Notes under the pieces: model-generated
Told to the model about the DNA's origin: nothing
What the model saw: the letters and a program-made list of their open reading frames with translations, nothing else
Database searches by the model: none
Part shown: positions 57,363-64,000 of the stretch, in pieces
Position numbering within the stretch: the first letter of the stretch is position 1
Layout of the letters: each line of letters starts with the position of its first letter
Made by a program: the position numbers and the translations under genes
From: Ophiodon elongatus
Taxonomy: Eukaryota; Chordata; Actinopteri; Perciformes; Hexagrammidae
Direction: 5' to 3'
Assembly (NCBI GenBank): GCA_016806645.1
Contig: JACSYO010002130.1
Location: forward strand, 882,197-946,196
Length of the DNA: 64,000 nt

Positions 57363-60300
57363 ATGGTTTTACCTCCGTCCCAGCGGCTCTGGGTGGGGAT
57401 GTTGGTGGTAATGGTGGTGGTGGTGGTGGTGGAGCTCCCTGGAGCCCTGCAGAAGTGCATCTTTGACGAGGTCCAGGCCCAGGCCAGGGTGGTCCGAGCT
57501 GCACCCATCGCCCCAGACGGCCCACCCAACGAGCCCAGCCTCGGAGCCCAGGCCGGGCGAGAGCACCCGCTAACCTCTGGGCAGCAAACCAATCCTCCGG
57601 GACGCAGGGCGGCACCTCGGCATGGCCCGTCGGTGACACAGGGGAGACGCCTGGGAACGATGGAGCCGCCCACTCCAGCCTCGCCACAGCCAATCAGGAT
57701 CCGGACCTGGATTCCAGTGGAGGGCAACGGCCTATCAGAGGCTGAGAAAGAGAAGCTGGAGGCAGCGGTGGAGGAGGCTGTGGGGATGGTGTCTTCTTTA
57801 CTGTCAGGTGAAACACACATTTACCGATGTCTCTTTTGGGGAATTCACATAGACTTACATTAATTTCCTTCATTAACCACTGACCACGAATCAGCTCTCT
57901 CGACAAGCCGCCCCCCAATGAAGTGGTCTTTCGTCTGTAACGTGTCTGAAGGTGGTAAAGTTAGGAACACACACACGGGCGAACATGTGCGATCATGACC
58001 TGTTGACCTTTCTATAGTGAACAGAGTGCCGGGTCCACTGCTGCTCCGCAGAGGCGTCAATCAATACTGCAAGTTTCTGTGGAAGAATTCAAGTACTGCA
58101 AACTACAACAGGTGTGTATGTATAGTATGTACTTTTAGCCAGATGTGAATCTTCTCTAGCTTTAAGATTATCTTCAATAAACTGATCACTTATTTTCATG
58201 ACTATATATTTTTGGACTTTATCCAAAGAAACTGAAATGATTTTTGCAAATCACATTGTCATACCATTTTTTTTTTCAGATTTTAGAGAATTATGTAAAC
58301 TTCACTTTATGTTACCACATGAAGTAAAATGATTAAATGCAAATACCAGCACTAAAATACACGTAGAATGCAGGTAGTTTATTTAATAAAGGACAGACTA
58401 TTTCACAGTTTTCTTCTTTCAGGTGTGGTCGAGCCAACAGCAACTACAGAACTGAGACCTGTCTGGATGTGACAGTAAGTATCACTTCTTCATGTGGGAA
58501 ACGTACACAGCACACAGTACCTGTACACACAAAGGACATAAAATCCAGTCGCGCTTGGTTTGCCGTCTTCTCAACAGATCCCAGATGATCATCTTGCTGG
58601 ATGTGATATTTACCCTGAAGCTGATTCACCTCGAAGGACTGCGCTTCGTCCCGAAGGTGCTGGACTCCCCGACACCGACTTCCTGCTGTACCTCCACGTT
58701 CAGGCCACCGACAAGTGCAGAGCAGAGGTGAAGAAGACTTACTGAAAACATATCGAGGACTTGGTTTAAAGGGAATAGTTAAAGTTGGACATTTCAATTA
58801 ATGACAAAAATATAATTATATCTTTAAAAAAAAAATAAAGATACAAACAAGAAGAACAAACTAAAAAAAGGCTGAATAAACAAGTTAACTGACTGACTTT
58901 ACTGTGTTATGAGCATCTCAAATGTCTTTATTGTCTTTTCATTTCCCTCACATCTTAAATACTCACTGCTTTGATATTTGTAGCCCTCAAAGCCCCGACA
59001 TCACTTGTCAAACAGTGTGAACACTATCATGACATCTTTATCCTTGTATTTTTTTTTTTCTTGAGCAGCAACAGACGAATAAAACAAACGTTTCAGCATT
59101 AAAACATTAAACTGATCAAATGTATTTGTAATATATTTGCTCAGCCTCAAGTGTTGGCCTACGCTGTCCACTGTCAGACGGACACCTACGGACGACCTCT
59201 AGCCGGGGTGGTGGTCCTCTGCAGAGACAGACTGGCAGAAGACGCATACAGCCATCGGGCGGCTGTGCAGGTAATGTCGTTAATAATATTATTAATGATA
59301 CTTTTTAATTTGTCGTCTGTGCTGAACGGTGTGAACTCATCTGTTTTCCAGACTGTGATCCATGAGCTGTTTCATGCACTTGGTTTCTCTAAAGAGCTCT
59401 TCCACACCTGGAGGGACTGTTCCGCCACTTCTCAAGGTTTTTAAACACATTCTGATGTTTTTTATAATAATAACTTTATTTATATAGTAGCTTTTTAAAG
59501 ACAGAGTTTACAAAGTGCTTTGACAGACAAAGCAAAGCAATACAAACTAAGGTAGAATTTAAACACTGATAAAACAGTTCAATAGATGAAACAATAAAAA
59601 CAAATCGATACAATAAATACAAAGTAAAAGTAGACAACTAAATGAAAAAATATGAAAACAAAAAATTAGAGCAGTAAAAAGGCAATGCCACATAATAGCC
59701 AGCCTGTAAAAATGAGAGATATCTTGATGAATGCACATTTACTCAACATTCACCTTTGTTTAACTGCATGGTTGAGTTGTGTCTTCAAAATTGTATTTTA
59801 CTGTTATACAAAACAATAATCTGTTTTTGCAACACTGGAAGCCCTGGATGAGGAAACAGAAGTTAAAAAGACATAAACATTGCAGATGGAAAACAAGCAA
59901 CAATATAAAAATGTCATTTAAGAGACCTAAAAAGAACAATGTCAATGAGTGAAACATAGTTGAATAGAAATATAGTATTTTTAGCTACTTGAAGCAAAAC
60001 AATGCGCTTTACACAGGAAGATTAAAACACTTCATCCCTAGAATCAATCATAAACATCATAAACCTCATAAAATCAGGCACATTGTAAAAGGAAGAAGAG
60101 CAATCAATAATCATGAACATGGTCCAAACCCTCTATTATATATTGACTAAAATAAGCATTTGCATTAAAGATCATATGCGCTGGTTAGAAAATGCTTTTC
60201 TTTGTGCTGCAGTTGGTGCCGGCTGTTCTCCTCGAGGCGGAGTGACTCACTCTGATGGATCGGGCCAGATGAGGATTTATACCCCGTCTGTTATCTCGGC

Positions 60301-61442
60301 CCTGCAGAGGCAGCTGGGGTCCGCGCACCCTGAGCTCGGGGGCCCGCTAGAGAACCTGGTACTGAGCCGCTACAACCCTTTTTTTTTTCTTTTTTTTTTT
60401 TTAAAAACAGATCCATCATGTGCTCTGCTTACATGTGTTACACTTCCTCCCTCCAGGATGTTCCCCCAGGCAGAGTGTCCTCTCACTGGGAGTCCCGGGT
60501 CCTGCAGGGCTCCATCATGGCGGCGGTGCTGGGGGACTCGACCACAGTTCGGATCGACCCGGTCACCCTGGCTGCACTACAGGATTCAGGCTGGTACGCT
60601 GTCGACCTGAGTCGAGCACAGAGTCTAGTCTGGGGAGACGGTGAGGAAAGATGGAGATAGTAAATGTAATCATGTAAATACATCTGAGTGATCATTATCA
60701 TATTTACAAGAAAAGCATAACTCAGTATTTAAAGATTGTTTATGAGAGAATAAATAGCTAAATGTGTGTTTTTATAGGTGAAGGAGCAATGTTTGGTTCC
60801 CTTTCAGCCTGTCAGAACAAGTCCTCATCCTTCTTCTGCATCGGCAGGTATTTTTATAAATACTCTACACAGCAACTTATTGTTTTAAGTGGAATGTGGG
60901 TCACTTTTCTCTTTACATCCTTCATTTCTAGCACTTATGTTTGCATTATTCCTTCTTCTCAGTGGGTTAGGGTGTCATTATCTTCACCTCCACAAGGGGG
61001 AGTGCCAGACTGATCCACACCTGGAGGGATGTCGAGTGTATAAACCCCTTAAGAATGGAGTGAGTTTAATTTCCTCTCACGTGATTTTATTCACCAAACT
61101 ATACCCTTCAGATTGTAAAATAGATTTTTTTTTTCTCACAAATTTTGCATAGCCAGAAGTCTTTTACTTCATCTTAAAATGTCCAAAATTCTGAACATTC
61201 TTCACACCGTTGCTCTGACTTTTCTAATTGCAGAGCAGGAATATGGGGTTGTTCTATTTGTTTGTGCCTTTTAATGGCAATCTGTGGTATTTTATTGCCA
61301 TTGCAGCGCTGCATTTTCACTCCTTTTCCTCCTCTCGTTCTTCAGAGTGAATGTTGGAAGGAGGAAAATGTCAGAGAAGAGGATTGGAGCGGGCAGGTCT
61401 TTGGTTTTCACAGCCGTTGCTTCTTCTCAAACCTGACCAGAC

Positions 61443-61537
<95 letters not shown>

Positions 61538-62887
61538 TGTGAGTGTGTGAGTGTGTGTGTGAGTGTGTGTGAGTAATGTCACCTTTGTTTTCCTGACGGT
61601 TTCTATGTTTAACATTAATTTCTTCCTTCTACACCCGTCTTTCTTTTAGAACAGGAGTCCGATTCTTTTACTCAGCAGCTCTGTGGAGGGACGTTGTTAC
61701 AGACACAGGTGTACTGGACCGAACAGGTACCAAGTCCAGGTGTCTGGCTCTGAGTGGGTGGACTGTCCAGCAGGAGGCACCGTTCAGGTAACACGACACA
61801 ACCCTAAATGTAACTAAATCAATAGAGTTGTTGACTGCTACTGTTAATTATAACCACTCAGTGTGAGGAATTTCAAAGTATACTTTCATATTTGCTGTTA
61901 TTACTTTTTTCCTTTGTGGACTGAGCAACAACTGAATCAATGTTATCTGTGCAATAAGATGTTTTTAAACTTTATTGATCCTCGAGAGGAAATTTACACG
62001 TCACACCAGCACAGAGAGGCTGAGAGGTAAGAAAATAGATAGTATAAGTGTATAGATATGAATAAATACAGTATGTGGGATAATAAATTATAACAAAATG
62101 TATGGTGTTATATATGTGCAGTGTATATATAATATACTCACATTAAACAGTAATAATGGAATACTATTAAGTATTTACAATAGAAAAAGAGCATGATTAT
62201 AACAATTTATTAGTATTATAGTATTATTATAAGTGGAATACTGCAATGTAAATATAGGGATACATTGTGTACATGGTCTTGGTGTATTGTTGTTTCGTGC
62301 TTGTCACAATGTGCAACATTACACTGCTCAATGAAAATGTGTTTGACACATACAGGAAGTAATATCTGTGAGCAGAGTGTTTGTTTACTGATTTTACAGT
62401 TGATGTACTGATGTTTAAAAATCCAGCATACGGCACCAAACGGATCCCCAGTTATTATTTGAACTGTAATCATTTGATTTGTTCTTCTTTGCTGTTTTTA
62501 ACCGACAGATGAAAGGCTACCAGGGTTTAGTTCACTGCCCTGACAGGAGGTTGTGTCTGTACGCCGACGTCACTCCTCCTTCAGACGGTGCATTTCCTGC
62601 TTCTATCACAAGGCAAGTACGACTTTAAACGAGCACCCTCTTTCTTTGTAGTAACCCTGAAACTCACACTTACTTCACTTCATTGCTTTTTGGTCAGTGA
62701 GACTTTAGCTTCAGCCCAGAACGGGACCCGGCCGCCCCTCAGACATCCTGCAGAGCTCTCTGCAGCCTCAGCGCTCGGCATCTCTGCTGCCCTGTGTCTC
62801 CTGGCTGCAGCCGTGGTGTCCTGCAGGAGATGTTGCCTGTGCAGGCTCAGGGTCCACGCTGCCCCACAGGAGCACGCTGATCTGTAG
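57363..62887 (+). CDS. cirop: CIROP: ciliated left-right organizer metallopeptidase (leishmanolysin family M8)
   Basis: Membrane metallopeptidase of the gp63 family required in the ciliated left-right organiser. Coding exons: 57363-57807, 58018-58111, 58423-58474, 58578-58727, 59145-59270, 59352-59436, 60213-60358, 60457-60640, 60778-60847, 60963-61059, 61346-61444, 61650-61787, 62509-62612, 62698-62887; 659 codons plus TAG, in frame throughout. The signal peptide has a poly-Val core (14-23). The prodomain region starts with a CIFDEVQ motif. The zinc site HELFH is at residues 293-297, followed by GF; the third ligand is probably His376 in SSHWESR and the Met-turn is Met387. A Cys-rich C-terminal region follows, then a transmembrane segment about 617-638 and a short Cys/Arg-rich tail. 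LMLN, the other vertebrate M8 peptidase, is the alternative; the transmembrane end and the MMP14/LRP10/ACIN1 neighbourhood favour CIROP. Human CIROP is somewhat longer. Confidence 0.9.
59459..59745 (-). mobile_element. Retrotransposon-derived repeat in CIROP intron 6
   Basis: In the minus sense it ends with AAAGCTACTATATAAATAAA and a TTATTATTA tail, preceded by AGCACTTTGTAAACTCTGTC. The A-rich middle and GGCAATGCCACATAATAGCC also fit a common teleost repeat. Reverse orientation to the gene. Confidence 0.55.
61445..61573. repeat. (GT)45 microsatellite forming a CIROP splice donor
   Basis: Pure GT from 61445 to 61534, then GAGT-interrupted GT to 61573. It starts exactly at the exon 11 / intron border, so the donor GT is the first unit of the repeat. 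Confidence 0.95.
61965..62035 (-). mobile_element. LINE/SINE-type tail, reverse orientation, in CIROP intron 12
   Basis: Plus strand AAACTTTATTGATCCTCGAG then AGGAAATTTACACGTCACAC reads, on the minus strand, as the GTAAATTTCC...GGATCAATAAAGT tail of a common fish retrotransposon. Confidence 0.5.
62613..62697 (+). other. cirop: GC-AG intron in CIROP
   Basis: 85 bp intron with donor AG|GCAAGT and acceptor GGTCAG. Reading through would hit TAA at 62630-62632, before the transmembrane exon. Using the GT-less donor keeps the frame (SIT-SETLAS). AG|GCAAGT is the standard consensus of GC-type donors. Confidence 0.75.
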
Positions 62888-63418
62888 CGAGCACTGCCTT
62901 TTTAAAAAAACGTTGAATATAAACTTTCAGTGGCGAAAAAAACTGTGGCTTTTGATGTTTTTTTTTTTGGGGGGGGGTTTTCTCAGTCTTTATGATTATT
63001 TTTAATGGGAGAGAGGAATAATTAATTCAATCAAATATTTTATTTTTATTGAACAGGAAATACAGCAGAGTCATGAACCGTCGAACGTTTATCAGCTGGT
63101 TTCTAGCACAAAACATAATGATAAGTGATACTAGCGTCATGAGAAAAAAAAACAACTGTAAATACAACATTAACAGAATGAATAGTGACTCACACAGAAA
63201 CATTAGGCCGGGGTAAAGATTACACGTGACATAATAGATAGTTGATTATATCCCTTAAATCATCGACATGATTTTCACAAGGTTCAGTATATTGCATACA
63301 AAGAAGCAAAGTTCATTAATAACATTATGAAGTAATTATTGCCTTTTCATTATCACCGTGAGAGCAAGTTTCTGGTTGACTTTTCTGAACCAGTGTTCAG
63401 TGCTGACATAAATCCTCC
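62888..63418. other. Convergent 3' ends of CIROP and the USP-like gene
   Basis: CIROP has no canonical AATAAA after its stop; AATATA near 62906 is the nearest variant. On the minus strand, two overlapping AATAAA signals lie at 63039-63050 and would serve the USP-like gene, leaving about 150 bp between the transcripts. The rest (63051-63418) is that gene's 3' UTR. Confidence 0.5.
63039..63050 (-). terminator. Overlapping polyadenylation signals of the USP-like gene
   Basis: TTTATTTTTATT on the plus strand gives two AATAAA hexamers on the minus strand, about 370 bp past the stop at 63419. Confidence 0.5.
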
Positions 63419-64000
63419 CTACTTATATATTATTGTCAATACAACAAGTACCCCGACTAACACACAGACGATAACGATGACTGAAATCCAAAGAGGATTC
63501 ATCTTGCTGGGTGGCTGAGAATTCTCATCTGGTGGGAAAGTAAAACAGAAATTAATTATCAAGCTCTTTTAATTAAAATGCATTAAAATGAAAAAGGTTT
63601 GTCACCTGTGTCCTCTTTTTCGTGACCTTTTTCCATAATCTCTACCCGTGCGCTTCTGTCCGGGAGTTGTTTACTGGAGTGGTTTGTGTTTTGTGTTTGT
63701 TGAGGGTAAAAATCATCTTGGATTTTGTTGTGATTGAAACTTGAATCTACCACTGTATGTTCTGCATCACTCTCTTGATTTTGTTTCAAGTACCAGTTTT
63801 CTTTCTCATGATCATCCCTTTCTTTGAATTTGTCGCTCTGTTCATCCACATCCGGTTCTTTCCCCTTGTCTTTCAGACTCCCTGAGGCTTCAAAGTGGAG
63901 GAAAATAAATATATGAATCAATTATCTGTTGATATTACTGAGACTCATGCTTTCTTGATGGTTTTAGGTGAACTTACCTCTGTACACGAGCAGATAGGCA
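63419..64000 (-). CDS. 3' end of a membrane-anchored USP-like deubiquitinase (partial)
   Basis: Three exons in transcript order: 64000-63978 (cut by the window), 63887-63606 and 63528-63419, in frame to TAG. The first piece encodes AYLLVYR, which resembles the last strand of ubiquitin-specific protease catalytic domains (AYLLFY, YMLIYR). A charged linker of about 100 residues rich in Asp, Glu, Lys, Gln and Asn follows (for example KDKGKEPDVDEQSDKFKERD), then a hydrophobic segment (WISVIVIVCVLVGVLVVLTI) with only IYK after it. Such an end would work as a tail anchor. Most of the gene lies to the right, so the catalytic Cys and His boxes cannot be checked. A second in-frame acceptor six bases downstream (after CCTCAG) may also be used. 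Family assignment rests on seven residues. Confidence 0.5.

Noticed and set aside
62641..62655. Alternative acceptor TTTGTAG for the last CIROP exon
   Set aside because: It keeps the frame for only 16 codons before a TGA and would lose the transmembrane domain; the acceptor ending at 62697 fits better.
62588..62887. Separate small gene starting at 62588
   Set aside because: It is the last CIROP exon read together with the GC-AG intron in another frame start.

Overview
The window is nuclear DNA from a ray-finned fish, most likely a percomorph teleost. The evidence is multi-exon vertebrate genes with GT-AG introns, many long CA/GT microsatellites, and interspersed repeats of types I recognise from percomorph introns. 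Species cannot be read from the sequence. Exon models were built by hand from splice sites, reading-frame continuity and protein family knowledge; no alignment was run.

Layout, left to right. (1) 1-8.9 kb: 3' part of ACIN1 (+), ten exons to the stop codon. (2) 9.0-17.1 kb: AJUBA (-), eight coding exons, three LIM domains; its 3' end converges on that of ACIN1. (3) 17.2-20.9 kb: intergenic, with repeats, a CpG-rich block near 19.2-19.6 kb and paired palindromic CRE-like sites near 20.2 kb. (4) 20.9-23.1 kb: MRPL52 (+), five exons. (5) 23.1-31.2 kb: intergenic or MMP14 3' flank, repeat-rich. (6) 31.2-44.5 kb: MMP14 (-), ten coding exons, complete membrane-type collagenase, with an 8.6 kb first intron. 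(7) 44.5-46.4 kb: divergent MMP14/LRP10 promoter region with a 131 bp GA tract. (8) 46.4-56.9 kb: LRP10 (+), nine coding exons plus a probable non-coding leader exon. (9) 57.4-62.9 kb: CIROP (+), the leishmanolysin-like left-right organiser metallopeptidase, fourteen exons including a GC-AG intron. (10) 63.0-64.0 kb: 3' end of a minus-strand gene whose visible part reads as the last strand of a USP-type deubiquitinase followed by a charged linker and a C-terminal membrane anchor.

The gene set (ACIN1, AJUBA, MRPL52, MMP14, LRP10, CIROP) matches genes that lie close together on human 14q11.2, so this is a conserved vertebrate neighbourhood in rearranged order. The genes do not form one pathway: ACIN1 works in splicing and exon-junction complexes, AJUBA in adhesion and Hippo signalling, MRPL52 in mitochondrial translation, MMP14 in pericellular proteolysis, LRP10 in receptor trafficking and CIROP in laterality.

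The least familiar content is the partial membrane-anchored USP-like gene at the right edge, CIROP with its repeat-encoded signal peptide and unusual splice sites, and an AT-rich degenerate repeat array in MMP14 intron 1. I found no tRNA, rRNA, CRISPR array or viral gene.
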